Below are positions 29,065 through 37,425 of a stretch of DNA of 64,000 nt, one piece after another. The translations under genes and the position numbers were made by a program. The notes beneath the pieces are model-generated. The model was not told where the DNA came from. It did no database searches and was given only the letters and a program-made list of their open reading frames with translations. The stretch covers positions 62,001 through 126,000 of the forward strand of contig NZ_JANIKQ010000004.1 in the NCBI RefSeq assembly GCF_024580525.1, read 5' to 3'. This stretch comes from Neisseria dentiae. Its GTDB lineage: Bacteria; Pseudomonadota; Gammaproteobacteria; Burkholderiales; Neisseriaceae. Numbering within the stretch: position 1 is the stretch's first letter; the number at the start of each line of letters is the position of its first letter.

Positions 29065-29093
29065 AGTATGCACTTTTTTCAAATGGGAATCAA
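29065..29093 (-). promoter_or_regulatory. Predicted sigma70 promoter of adhP
   Basis: On the minus strand TTGATT (29088-29093) and CATACT (29065-29070) are spaced by 17 bp. Transcription from about 29058 would give a leader of about 250 nt that runs through the 165-bp element. Confidence 0.55.
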
Positions 29094-29134
29094 ACTTATT
29101 TTTGATATAAGTCATTGAAATTAAAAATATTTAA

Positions 29135-29149
29135 TGTTACGTTATAACA
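29135..29149. promoter_or_regulatory. Zur-box-like site upstream of adhP
   Basis: TGTTACGTTATAACA differs at one base from the meningococcal Zur consensus TGTTATDNHATAACA, as I recall it. Its centre is about 84 bp upstream of the predicted adhP start of transcription, a position suited to activation rather than repression. AdhP is a zinc enzyme. Confidence 0.6.
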
Positions 29150-29169
29150 TCGTTTGGTAAAAGGTAAAA

Positions 29170-29199
29170 CAGGCCGTCTGAAATGTTTCAGACGGCCTG
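29170..29199 (-). terminator. DUS-hairpin terminator of suhB
   Basis: Inverted uptake pair AGGCCGTCTGAAA/TTTCAGACGGCCT with short loop, 18 bp after the suhB stop on the minus strand; the downstream side reads TGTTTTACC. Confidence 0.75.
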
Positions 29200-29217
29200 C
29201 GGGTTGGAGAGCAGGTT

Positions 29218-30006
29218 TTATTTCACATGCGGCGCGATGATTTGCAGCATCTGCGCGAGCACTTTCGGGTTGCCCGCCACCGTGTCGCCGCTTTCCAGCC
29301 AGCCTTCGTTGCCCCGCATATCGGTAACGATGCCGCCCGCTTCCTGCACGATCAGCGCACCGGCGGCGATGTCCCACGGTTTGAGGTTGAATTCGAAAAA
29401 GCCGTCCAAACGGCCGCAGGCCACGGCGCACAAATCAAGCGCGGCCGAGCCTTCGCGGCGGCCGCCTGCGGTTTTGGCGAGAATGTCTTTCAGAATGGCG
29501 AGGTAGGTGTCCATCATGCTTTGGTCAACCACGGGAAAGCCGGTGCCGATCAGGCAGCGGTTCAGCTCGATACGGTTGGATACACGGATGCGGCGGTCGT
29601 TGAGCAGCGCGCCTTTGCCGCGCGAGGCCATGTATAAATCGTTGCGCTCGGGGGCGTAAACCAGGGCTTCCTGCAACACGCCTTTGTGCAGCAGCGCCAT
29701 CGAAATCGCATATTGCGGATGGCCGTGCAGATAGTTGGTGGTGCCGTCGAGCGGGTCGATAATCCACTCGTATTCGGCGGTGGCTTTGCCTTGCGTGCCG
29801 CCTTCTTCGGCGGTGATTTTGTGGTGGGGATAGGCTTCTTTGAGGGCGTCGGCCAGAATGGCTTCGGAAGTGCGGTCGACATCGGAAACGAAATCGTTAA
29901 ACGCTTTGCTGTCGGTTTTTACGGCGTCCAAATCGCGCGAGGCGCGTATCATCATATCGCCTGCTTTGCGCGCGGCTTTGAGGGCGGTGTTCAAAATCGG
30001 GTTCAT
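29218..30006 (-). CDS. suhB: Inositol-1-monophosphatase SuhB
   Basis: Mg-dependent inositol monophosphatase that in enterics also joins rRNA antitermination complexes. From ATG 30006 the protein has 262 residues; the frame extends upstream but GGAAAAG and family alignment favour this start. Metal motifs are AEEGG (E67, E68), WIIDPLDGTTNY (D84, D87) and PWDIAAGALIVQEAGG. It is divergent from trmJ, the same gene pair as suhB-trmJ in E. coli, which supports the SuhB name for this copy rather than for the paralogue at 16.8 kb. Confidence 0.93.
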   Translation of the reverse strand: MNPILNTALKAARKAGDMMIRASRDLDAVKTDSKAFNDFVSDVDRTSEAILADALKEAYPHHKITAEEGGTQGKATAEYEWIIDPLDGTTNYLHGHPQYAISMALLHKGVLQEALVYAPERNDLYMASRGKGALLNDRRIRVSNRIELNRCLIGTGFPVVDQSMMDTYLAILKDILAKTAGGRREGSAALDLCAVACGRLDGFFEFNLKPWDIAAGALIVQEAGGIVTDMRGNEGWLESGDTVAGNPKVLAQMLQIIAPHVK

Positions 30007-30178
30007 GGTGGCTTTTCCAATCGGGCTAATCGGGTACAATAATGCGCAAACCAACTCGGCGTTTTGCGGTTTCCAATGTTTTTTAAAGAACGTTTCAGAC
30101 GGCCTTTTCAATTTGGCTTCAGGCCGTCTGAACAATGAAATCGAAGCCCGTATTATACCCCCGTTACGAAAATAAAAC

Positions 30179-30988
30179 ATGAACAATCCCAAACCCGCGC
30201 TGCCGGACTATCTCGGCAATATCCGCATTGTGCTCGCCCGCACCAGCCATCCCGCCAATATCGGCTCCGCCGCCCGCGCCATGAAAACCATGGGTCTGCA
30301 CCGTTTGACGCTGGTTGCCCCGCAGCTTATCGCCACGCCGGTAACGGCGCACCCGCCCGTGTTCGATGCGGCTAACCCGCAGTCGTTCAGACTGCCCGAA
30401 GAAAGTTTCGTGCTGGCTTCGGGCGCCGCCGACGTACTCGAAAACGCCCGCATCACCGCCACGCTGGCCGAGGCGCTGGCCGACACCGCCTTAAGCTGCG
30501 CCCTTACCAGCCGCAAACGCGAGCTGACCGCGCCGCTGCAAACCCCGCGTGAGCTGGTTCCCGAGCTGTTGCAGGCTGCCGCACAAGGGCAGCAGGTGGC
30601 GCTGGTGTTCGGCAACGAAACTTTCGGTTTGAGCATCGAAGAAGTGCAAAGCTGCAACCGCCTGATGACCATCAACGGCAATCCCGGCTATTTCTCGCTC
30701 AACCTTGCGCAGGCCGTGCAGGTGGTGTGCTACGAGCTGTTCAGCCAAACCGATGTGCCGATGACGCATCTTGAGCAGCAAACACGCCCCGCCACCCACG
30801 AACAAATCGCCGGCATGGTTGCCCATATGCAAAGCGTGATGGAAAGCGTGGGCTTTTTCAACCGCCGCAACAGCGACCGCCTGATGCGCCGCATGCAGAG
30901 CCTGTTTATGCGGGCGGACACGCAAACCGAAGACATCGACATCTTGCGCGGTTTTTTAAACACCGTTAAACGCAATTTGAAAGATTGA
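30179..30988 (+). CDS. trmJ: tRNA (Cm32/Um32) methyltransferase TrmJ
   Basis: SPOUT-class enzyme that 2'-O-methylates position 32 of tRNA anticodon loops. The 269 residues begin MNNPKPALPDYLGNIRIVL. SPOUT motifs are TSHPANIGSAARAMKTMGL (about 22-40), ALVFGNETFGLSIEEV (140-155) and GYFSLNLAQAVQVVCYE, which form the knotted SAM site. The C-terminal helical extension (from about 200) suits TrmJ dimerisation. Divergent from suhB, as in E. coli. Confidence 0.93.
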   Translation: MNNPKPALPDYLGNIRIVLARTSHPANIGSAARAMKTMGLHRLTLVAPQLIATPVTAHPPVFDAANPQSFRLPEESFVLASGAADVLENARITATLAEALADTALSCALTSRKRELTAPLQTPRELVPELLQAAAQGQQVALVFGNETFGLSIEEVQSCNRLMTINGNPGYFSLNLAQAVQVVCYELFSQTDVPMTHLEQQTRPATHEQIAGMVAHMQSVMESVGFFNRRNSDRLMRRMQSLFMRADTQTEDIDILRGFLNTVKRNLKD

Positions 30989-30993
30989 GTTTG

Positions 30994-31022
30994 AGGCCGT
31001 CTGAAACCGTTTCAGACGGCCT
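30994..31022 (+). terminator. DUS-hairpin terminator of trmJ
   Basis: AGGCCGTCTGAAA and its complement separated by CCG, five bases after the trmJ stop. Confidence 0.7.
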
Positions 31023-31046
31023 GTATCCCATGAATCATAAACAGCT

Positions 31047-31919
31047 ATGAATTACTCCCTCGACGCCCTGTGGTGGCGTTTAACCGACCCCGACGTGCGC
31101 GCGCTCGCCTCGGTTCTCACCGCGCCCGCACTCTGGCACAGCGGCGCCGAATTGGGTGTGCGCGAACTGTTGGGCGGCAAAGGCTTCCGTTATCTGCTCG
31201 ATTTGGACGGCAACCCCGAAAGCCTGCGGCAATATCTGCAAGCGCGCCGCCCGTTCGGCAACCGTTTGGGTTGGTATGCCGAAAGCCTGTTGGCGTTTTG
31301 GCTGGAAACCGCGCCGCATACCGTGCTGTTGGCGCAAAATGCCGTGGTGCAAAACGAACAAGGCCAAACCGCAGGCGCGGCCGACTTCATCGCCCGAATT
31401 AACGGGCAGCCGTGCCACATCGAACTAACCTGCAAATACTACGGCAGCCGAAGCGGCAGGCCGTCTGAAATGATAGGCTTGAACCCGCACGACCGTTTGG
31501 CCGATAAAGCCGCCAAGCTCACGCAGCAAACCGCCTTGCTGCAAACCGAAGCAGGGCAGGGCGTGTTGCGCGGGTTGGGGCTGCAACCGCAGCAGGTGCG
31601 CGCCGTTACGGTGGTGCGCGGCATCGGTTTTTCGGCCGCCGCGCAACCCGGCAACCAAGCGCCGTTAAACCCCTATTGCTGGCACGGCCTCTATATAGAA
31701 GATTGGGCGGAATATGATTTTTCAGACGGCCTCAAGCGTTATTATGCTTTGCCGCGTATGGATTTTTTAGCCCCCGCGCGCATCGCCGGAAACGAAACGC
31801 AGGGCGCAGACGATATCCGCAGTTTGGAAAGCGGCCTGATTGCCGAACTCGAACGCCGCCCCGACGGGTACTGGCATGAAGTCAACCGCCTGATGAAAGC
31901 AGACCGCTCCGGCGGGTAA
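31047..31919 (+). CDS. DUF1853 family protein, possible PD-(D/E)XK nuclease fold
   Basis: An uncharacterised 290-residue cytoplasmic protein. The central region has E79 in an amphipathic helix (YAESLLAFWLE), then D113 in a strand (AGAADFIAR) and E126/K130 (HIELTCKYY). This order is reminiscent of the E...D...ExK core of PD-(D/E)XK nucleases; here the last pair is E-x3-K rather than E-x-K, so the assignment is tentative. No signal peptide or membrane helix. An internal uptake sequence occurs near 31460 and another near 31720. It sits alone after trmJ. Confidence 0.8.
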   Translation: MNYSLDALWWRLTDPDVRALASVLTAPALWHSGAELGVRELLGGKGFRYLLDLDGNPESLRQYLQARRPFGNRLGWYAESLLAFWLETAPHTVLLAQNAVVQNEQGQTAGAADFIARINGQPCHIELTCKYYGSRSGRPSEMIGLNPHDRLADKAAKLTQQTALLQTEAGQGVLRGLGLQPQQVRAVTVVRGIGFSAAAQPGNQAPLNPYCWHGLYIEDWAEYDFSDGLKRYYALPRMDFLAPARIAGNETQGADDIRSLESGLIAELERRPDGYWHEVNRLMKADRSGG

Positions 31920-31987
31920 GCCGTGCAATTTTCCCGAAAAAAGCGTAAATTCCATTTTCATGGGTATCCGCCCGAAAGGAGAGCGTT

Positions 31988-32389
31988 ATGAACAAAACCC
32001 GCACCTTGATTGCCTTAGCCGCCGCCCTGCTGCTGGCCGCCTGTGCCGTTACCCCCGAGCAGCGCGCCGCACGCGAAGCGGCGCAGAAAAAACGCGAGCA
32101 GGATTTGCAGGTGGCGCTGGCGGCGCAGTGCGACAAGGAAACCGCACAACTGATGCGGCAGCAGTTCGAATTGTCGGCAAATCCGGACGCGCCCGTACAA
32201 AAATCGTTCCGCCTGCGCTATGTGGATAAGGTTTCCGACCCGATGTTCCAAGCCTGCTACAAAATGGCGTGGCAGAATTACCTTGCCCGCCAAGAGCTTG
32301 AGCGTATGCGCTATTATGACGACTGGGACGATTTTTACTATCCGTTCCGCGGGCCGTTCCGCCGGCCGTTCTGCCATTACTGCTGGTAG
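31988..32389 (+). CDS. Putative lipoprotein
   Basis: A 133-residue secreted lipoprotein of unknown role. The signal peptide ends in a lipobox LLAAC with the lipidated cysteine at 19. A charged helical stretch follows (EQRAAREAAQKKREQDL), then cysteines in QCDK, QACY and the C-terminal FCHYCW, and an aromatic Arg/Phe-rich tail. AAAGGAGAG precedes ATG 31988. No known domain is recognised. Confidence 0.85.
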   Translation: MNKTRTLIALAAALLLAACAVTPEQRAAREAAQKKREQDLQVALAAQCDKETAQLMRQQFELSANPDAPVQKSFRLRYVDKVSDPMFQACYKMAWQNYLARQELERMRYYDDWDDFYYPFRGPFRRPFCHYCW

Positions 32390-32585
32390 GCCGCAGCTTT
32401 TTGAAACAGAGGCCGTCTGAACAAACGGCTTCTTCGGCGCGGTTTTCACAAACCCGTGCAAACCGCTGCAAACTGTGGCATAATCGCGCATTCCGTTTGA
32501 AACGGATTTTAGGAGTTTGCACGGGTTTAGGCTTGGCAAACTTGTCCGAACCGCAAGGTTCATTATTTTTCGGAGTTTATCCATC

Positions 32586-32855
32586 ATGGCATTGACCGTA
32601 GAACAAAAAGCGCAAATCGTTAAAGATTTCCAACGCAAAGAAGGCGATACCGGCTCTTCTGAAGTGCAGGTTGCATTGTTGACTTTCCGTATCAACGATC
32701 TGACCCCCCACTTCAAAGCCAACCCCAAAGACCACCACAGCCGCCGCGGCCTGTTGAAAATGGTGAGCCAGCGCCGCCGCCTGTTGGCCTATCTGCGCCG
32801 CACCCAGCCCGATACCTACCGTAACCTGATTACCCGTTTGGGCCTGCGTAAATAA
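32586..32855 (+). CDS. rpsO: 30S ribosomal protein S15
   Basis: Primary 16S rRNA-binding protein of the 30S platform. From ATG 32586 the length is 89 residues, the family norm, with [15 protein letters not shown] at the start, [11 protein letters not shown] and the [23 protein letters not shown]-binding segment. The frame is open upstream but S15 starts here. CGGAG precedes the start. A CATAAT (-10 like) lies about 100 bp upstream, leaving a leader that could hold S15 autoregulatory structure, as in other bacteria. Confidence 0.97.
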   Translation: MALTVEQKAQIVKDFQRKEGDTGSSEVQVALLTFRINDLTPHFKANPKDHHSRRGLLKMVSQRRRLLAYLRRTQPDTYRNLITRLGLRK

Positions 32856-32871
32856 TCTTGATTCTGATGGC

Positions 32872-32908
32872 AAACGCCGCTTCGTTTTAAAAGAAGCGGC
32901 GTTTTTTA
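32872..32908 (+). terminator. Rho-independent terminator of rpsO
   Basis: AACGCCGCTTC pairs with GAAGCGGCGTT around GTTTTAAAA and is followed by TTTT, 17 bp after the stop. Classical form without an uptake sequence. Confidence 0.88.
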
Positions 32909-33044
32909 TTGCAGGGTGGGCTTGCAAAGGTAGCAGGCCGTCTGAAAATACCGCAGCCGTACATTTGGCTTCGCCGTCTGGTATGGCGTTTCAGACGGCC
33001 TCAATGAATTTTAAAAAAGCCTTGCCCGGCATATTTCGCTGCGT

Positions 33045-33932
33045 TCAACCGGCGGTTTTCTCGCTTAAAAAATCGATAAAGCTGCGTACTTTCGCGCTTA
33101 AAAACGTGCGGTCTATATAGGCTGCATATAGTTTGGTGGTGAAAATATGGTAATCCGGCAGCAGCTGCACCAGCCTGCCCGAAGCCAGATCTTCGTCCAC
33201 ACACCATGCGGGTTGGTAGCCGATACCGGCACCTGCACGGATCAGGCTGCCTGTCATCAGCGTGCTGTTGGAGTGGGCAACAGGGTTCAAGGCCAGTTTG
33301 GTGCGCTTGCCGCTGCCGTTGTGGCGTATTTCGATGCCGCTCATATCCACATAAGAAGCCAGCACCGCCGGATGGTTGCCAAGCTCTTCCGGGGTTTGCG
33401 GCACGCCGTTGCGGCGCAGGTAATCGGGCGAGGCAAGCAGCAGAAATTCGATATCGGCCAGCGGCTTCACAATCAGCGAAGGGTTGGGCGTGTCGGATAC
33501 GCGCAAGGCCAGATCGTAACCTTCGGCAATCAGATCAACGTGGCGGTTGCTCAAATCGAGATAGAGCGACACGTCGGGGTAACGTGCGGCGTATTCGGCC
33601 AGCCAGCCGCTGAAACGCGGGTTGGCGAACCACCTGGGCATGGTGATGCGCAACACGCCCTGCGGTTTGTCGGTGCCGTTGGCGGCTTTGCGGGCGGCGG
33701 TTTCCAGCGTTTCGAGCGCATAGCTGCATTGGCGGAAATATTCTTCGCCCGTTTCGGTTAAGTGCAGGTTGCGGCTGTTGCGGTGCAGCAGCTTGGCTTG
33801 GATGGTGTTTTCGAGATGGCTCACGTGCTTGCTGGCCATGGCGGTGGAAATGCCGAGCTGCTCGGCGGCGCGGGTGAAGCTGCCGCTTTGCACCACTTGG
33901 CGGAATACTTTGAGACTGAACAGGGTATCCAT
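33045..33932 (-). CDS. LysR-family transcriptional regulator
   Basis: A 295-residue LysR-type regulator. The winged helix-turn-helix is at about 1-60 (VVQSGSFTRAAEQLGISTAMASKHV), and the effector domain covers about 90-290. It is of the subgroup with an LRITMPRWF start to the sensor domain, often next to oxidoreductase genes. Its N-terminus differs from the meningococcal CrgA that I recall, so I do not use that name. Divergent from doxX-nitroreductase, which it probably controls through the palindrome at 33968-33980. Confidence 0.9.
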   Translation of the reverse strand: MDTLFSLKVFRQVVQSGSFTRAAEQLGISTAMASKHVSHLENTIQAKLLHRNSRNLHLTETGEEYFRQCSYALETLETAARKAANGTDKPQGVLRITMPRWFANPRFSGWLAEYAARYPDVSLYLDLSNRHVDLIAEGYDLALRVSDTPNPSLIVKPLADIEFLLLASPDYLRRNGVPQTPEELGNHPAVLASYVDMSGIEIRHNGSGKRTKLALNPVAHSNSTLMTGSLIRAGAGIGYQPAWCVDEDLASGRLVQLLPDYHIFTTKLYAAYIDRTFLSAKVRSFIDFLSEKTAG

Positions 33933-33967
33933 GTTTTCTTATTAGTAAACGTTGTTTCAATAAAAGG

Positions 33968-33980
33968 ATTGTATATCAAT
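33968..33980. promoter_or_regulatory. Candidate LysR operator overlapping the doxX promoter
   Basis: ATTGTATATCAAT is an interrupted palindrome (ATTG/CAAT). It covers the -35 position relative to TATACT at 33995-34000, the likely doxX -10 box. The -35 itself is poor, as at activator-dependent LysR targets. Confidence 0.4.
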
Positions 33981-34039
33981 AAAAATTAAACGGCTATACT
34001 GCGCACGTTTTAACTAAATACACATACACAAGGATTTTC

Positions 34040-34438
34040 ATGAACGTTTTATCCCGTTTTCAGCCTGTTATTCTTTCTATTCTGCGCATTGCCGCAGCCT
34101 ATATGTTTATGCTGCACGGCACGGCGAAGCTGTTTGCCCTGCCGCATGTGGAAATGTTCGACGGCCTGCAACTGATGTCGGTTTACGGTTTGGCCGGTGT
34201 TTTGGAAGTGGTAGGAGGCGGCCTGTTGCTGCTGGGGCTGTTTACCCGCCCCGTTGCGTTTGTTCTTTCCGGTCAGATGGCGGTGGCTTATTTTATGTCG
34301 CACGCCTCGTCTGCGCCATTGTTCCCCCTGCTGAACGGCGGCGAACCGGCGGCATTGTTCAGCTTTATCTTCCTTTACCTGGCCGCAGCCGGCGGTGGTG
34401 CGTGGGCTTTGGACAATGCATTCAAAAAAGCAGCATAA
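34040..34438 (+). CDS. DoxX-family membrane protein
   Basis: A 132-residue inner-membrane protein with four predicted helices; features are MLHGTAKLFALPHVEMF, a YGLAGVLEVVGGGLLLLGLFTR segment and a C-terminal lysine tail. DoxX-family proteins accompany redox enzymes and thiol or quinone stress responses. It is followed by a nitroreductase-family gene, 59 bp downstream, and divergent from a LysR regulator, suggesting a detoxification unit. Substrate unknown. Confidence 0.88.
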   Translation: MNVLSRFQPVILSILRIAAAYMFMLHGTAKLFALPHVEMFDGLQLMSVYGLAGVLEVVGGGLLLLGLFTRPVAFVLSGQMAVAYFMSHASSAPLFPLLNGGEPAALFSFIFLYLAAAGGGAWALDNAFKKAA

Positions 34439-34497
34439 GCACTTTGCTTTGCTTGAATGTTTTATTAAAACCAGCTGATTTTATTTAAGGAAATATT

Positions 34498-35103
34498 ATG
34501 ACTTACCAAAATATCCAACAAACGGCAGAAACCCGCCGTTCGGTTTATGCGTTAAACAAAAACCTGCCGCTGCCGGCGGCGGAAGTGGCGGGCATCGTCG
34601 AGCACGCCGTGCTGCACACGCCTTCTTCGTTTAATTCGCAATCAACCCGCGTGGTGGTGTTGTTCGGCGCCGAGCATGAAAAATTGTGGCAGTTTGCCGA
34701 AGACGCATTGCGCGCCATCGTTCCTGCCGACAAATTCGAGCCGACCCAACAAAAACTCGATATGTTTAAAGCAGCCGCAGGTTCGGTGTTGTTTTTTGAA
34801 GACCAAGAGGTAGTGAAAGGTTTGCAGGCGCAATTCCCCACTTATGCCGACAACTTCCCCGTTTGGGCCGAGCACACTAACGCCATGCACCAATATGCCG
34901 TATGGACCACATTGGCCGCAGCCGGTATCGGTGCCAATCTGCAACACTACAATCCGCTGATTGACGCAGCCGTTGCCAAAGAGTGGGATATTCCCGCTTC
35001 GTGGACTTTGCGTGCGCAAATGGTGTTCGGCGGCATTGCCGCCCCTGCAGGCGAAAAAACGTTTGCCCCGTTGGAAGGCCGCTTCAAAGTGTTCGGCGCA
35101 TAA
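34498..35103 (+). CDS. Nitroreductase family protein
   Basis: A 201-residue FMN-dependent oxidoreductase of the Frm2/HBN1-like branch of nitroreductases, which includes lipid- or nitro-stress enzymes. The FMN-contacting RRSVYAL (13-19) and PSSFNSQS near 42-49 are visible, with GIGANLQHYNP in the second half. AAGGAAAT precedes ATG 34498. It forms a probable operon with doxX. A DUS hairpin terminator follows. Substrate unknown. Confidence 0.88.
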   Translation: MTYQNIQQTAETRRSVYALNKNLPLPAAEVAGIVEHAVLHTPSSFNSQSTRVVVLFGAEHEKLWQFAEDALRAIVPADKFEPTQQKLDMFKAAAGSVLFFEDQEVVKGLQAQFPTYADNFPVWAEHTNAMHQYAVWTTLAAAGIGANLQHYNPLIDAAVAKEWDIPASWTLRAQMVFGGIAAPAGEKTFAPLEGRFKVFGA

Positions 35104-35134
35104 TTTGCTTTTAGTAGTTGATTAACCGATAGTT

Positions 35135-35163
35135 AGGCCGTCTGAATGTTTTTCAGACGGCCT
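35135..35163 (+). terminator. DUS-hairpin terminator of the nitroreductase gene
   Basis: AGGCCGTCTGAA and its complement around TGTTTTT, 31 bp after the stop. Confidence 0.7.
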
Positions 35164-35242
35164 GTCGTTATGATGATGAAAGTATTGCCGAAAATGTTAT
35201 ACTTTACGGTTAATACCTAATATGCCGATTACGGAGCAAATA

Positions 35243-37300
35243 ATGTCTGAAACCAACCGATTACTCTGCCGCGAACTCAGCCTTCTGGCCTTCAACCGCC
35301 GCGTCTTGGCGCAAGCGCAGGATACGCGCGTGCCGCTGTTGGAGCGCTTGCGCTTTTTGTGCATCGTATCGTCGAACCTCGACGAATTTTTCGAAGTGCG
35401 CATGGCTTATCTCAAGCGCGAGCAGAAGCAGCGCCCCAATTTGATTCTCGACAGCGGCAAAACCCCCGCCGAAACCATCGCCGCGGCCCGCGAAGAAGCC
35501 CGCGCGCTGATACGCGAGCAATACGCCCTGTTTAACGAAGAGCTGCAACCGGCCTTGAGCAAAGAAGGCATACATTTCTACCGCCGCCGCAACTGGACAC
35601 CCGAACAGCGCGCGTGGATTCAAGATTATTTCGACCGCGAGCTGCTGCAAATCCTCACCCCCATCGGCCTCGACCCTTCGCACCCGTTTCCGCGCCCGCT
35701 CAACAAATCACTCAACTTCGCTGTCGAATTGGTGGGCACCGACGCATTCGGCCGCGCATCGGGCATGGCCATCGTGCAGGCGCCGCGCATCCTGCCGCGC
35801 GTGCTCAAACTGCCGCCCGAAATCTGCAACGGCGACAACGGCTTCGTGTTTTTATCGTCGATTCTGCACGAATACGTCGGCAAACTCTTCCCCGGCATGG
35901 AAGTCAAAGGCTGCCACCAGTTCCGTCTCACGCGCGACAGCGACCTGACCGTTGACGAAGAAGACCTCAAAAACCTGCGCACCGCCATCCAAAGCGAACT
36001 GCAAGACAGGGAATACGGCGACGGCGTGCGCCTAGAGGTAGCCGAAACCTGCCCCGCCCACATCTACGAATTCCTGCTCGGCCATTTCAAACTCGATATC
36101 AACGAACTCTATCAAGTGAAAGGCCCCGTCAACCTCGTGCGCCTGATGGCCGTGCCCGACATGGTAGAGCGCCCCGATTTAAAGTTTCCGCCTCGCACGG
36201 CGGGGCTGCCCAAAAGCCTGACCAAAGGCAAATCGGTGATTGACGCCGCCGCCGCCGCCCCCGTGCTGCTGCACCATCCCTACCAATCGTTCGAGCCGGT
36301 GGTGCGCTTTATTCAGGAAGCCGCCGCCGACCCCGACGTGGTGGCCATCAAAATGACGATCTACCGCACCGGCAGCAGCTCCGAGCTGGTGAAAGCCCTG
36401 CTGCGCGCCACGCAGGCGGGCAAAATCGTAACCGTGGTGGTGGAGCTGATGGCACGCTTCGACGAAGCCAACAACGTCAACTGGGCGCAGCAGCTTGAAA
36501 ACGCCGGCGCGCACGTGGTGTACGGCGTGTTCGGCTACAAAGTGCATGCCAAAATGGCGCTGGTTATCCGCCGCGAAGAAGGCGTGCTCAAACGCTACGC
36601 CCACTTGGGCACCGGCAACTACCATCAAGGCACCTCGCGCATCTACACCGATTTCGGCCTGATTACCGCCGACGAAGACCTCACCGCCGACGTCAACACC
36701 CTGTTTATGGAAATCACCGGATTAGGGCAGCCGGGCCGTCTGAACAAACTCTACCAAAGCCCGTTTACTCTGCACACTATGCTGATGGAAAGTATCGCAC
36801 GCGAAATGCGCCACGCCCAAGACGGCCGCCCCGCATGGATTATCGCCAAGATGAATTCGCTGATTGAACCCGGCATCATCGAAGCACTTTACGCAGCCAG
36901 CGCCGCCGGCGTGCAAATCGACCTGATTGTGCGCGGCATGTGCGCCCTGCGCCCCGAAGTGCCCGGCCTGTCCGACAACATCCGCGTGCGCTCCATCATC
37001 GGCCGCCAGCTCGAACACTCGCGCGTGTATTATTTTTATAACGACGGTGAAGAAAACACCTATATTTCCAGCGCCGACTGGATGGGCCGCAACTTCTTCC
37101 GCCGCATCGAAACCTGCACGCCCATCGAAGACGCCGCCCTGAAAGCCCGCGTGATACGCGAAGGTCTCACCCTTGCCCTGCAAGACAACCGGCAGGCATG
37201 GCTGATGCGCCCCGACGGCAGCTACGTGCGCGCCGAGCCTGCCGAAGGCGGGGAGGAAGCGAGCCTGCAAGACCAACTGTGGGCGGAATACGGCGCTTAA
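35243..37300 (+). CDS. ppk: Polyphosphate kinase 1
   Basis: Makes inorganic polyphosphate from ATP at the membrane. I choose ATG 35243 (MSETNRLLCR), which has GGAG seven bases upstream, over the ATG at 35222. This gives 685 residues, and with it the phosphohistidine sites fall at H435 (VHAKMAL) and H454 (YAHLGTGNYH), identical to E. coli numbering. The N domain contains SNLDEFFEVRMAYL, and the body ILPRVLKLP and ADPDVVAIKMTIYRTG. Monocistronic by context. Confidence 0.96.
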   Translation: MSETNRLLCRELSLLAFNRRVLAQAQDTRVPLLERLRFLCIVSSNLDEFFEVRMAYLKREQKQRPNLILDSGKTPAETIAAAREEARALIREQYALFNEELQPALSKEGIHFYRRRNWTPEQRAWIQDYFDRELLQILTPIGLDPSHPFPRPLNKSLNFAVELVGTDAFGRASGMAIVQAPRILPRVLKLPPEICNGDNGFVFLSSILHEYVGKLFPGMEVKGCHQFRLTRDSDLTVDEEDLKNLRTAIQSELQDREYGDGVRLEVAETCPAHIYEFLLGHFKLDINELYQVKGPVNLVRLMAVPDMVERPDLKFPPRTAGLPKSLTKGKSVIDAAAAAPVLLHHPYQSFEPVVRFIQEAAADPDVVAIKMTIYRTGSSSELVKALLRATQAGKIVTVVVELMARFDEANNVNWAQQLENAGAHVVYGVFGYKVHAKMALVIRREEGVLKRYAHLGTGNYHQGTSRIYTDFGLITADEDLTADVNTLFMEITGLGQPGRLNKLYQSPFTLHTMLMESIAREMRHAQDGRPAWIIAKMNSLIEPGIIEALYAASAAGVQIDLIVRGMCALRPEVPGLSDNIRVRSIIGRQLEHSRVYYFYNDGEENTYISSADWMGRNFFRRIETCTPIEDAALKARVIREGLTLALQDNRQAWLMRPDGSYVRAEPAEGGEEASLQDQLWAEYGA

Positions 37301-37349
37301 CGGAACGGGTGTTTGGGAAGCAGACACAGCTTTCGTAAAGCTTCGGGTC

Positions 37350-37375
37350 GAGATCTTTGCAAAAATACTTTAAGG
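37350..37375. repeat. Solo GAGATCTTTGCAAAAATACTTTAAGG element end
   Basis: One end of the GAGACCTTTGC family joined to an uptake sequence. Similar joined ends are at 2319-2344 and, inverted, at 63147-63172. Confidence 0.6.
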
Positions 37376-37404
37376 CCGTCTGAAAAATGTTTCAGACGGC
37401 CTTT
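37373..37404. terminator. Bidirectional DUS-hairpin between ppk and tmk
   Basis: AAGGCCGTCTGAAA/TTTCAGACGGCCTT in the convergent gap between ppk and tmk. Confidence 0.75.
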
Positions 37405-37425
37405 CGATATCCAATCAAAATTCAA

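Noticed and set aside
33045-33932. Calling the LysR regulator CrgA
   Set aside because: The N-terminal helix-turn-helix differs from meningococcal CrgA as I recall it, and the divergent gene is doxX rather than mdaB.
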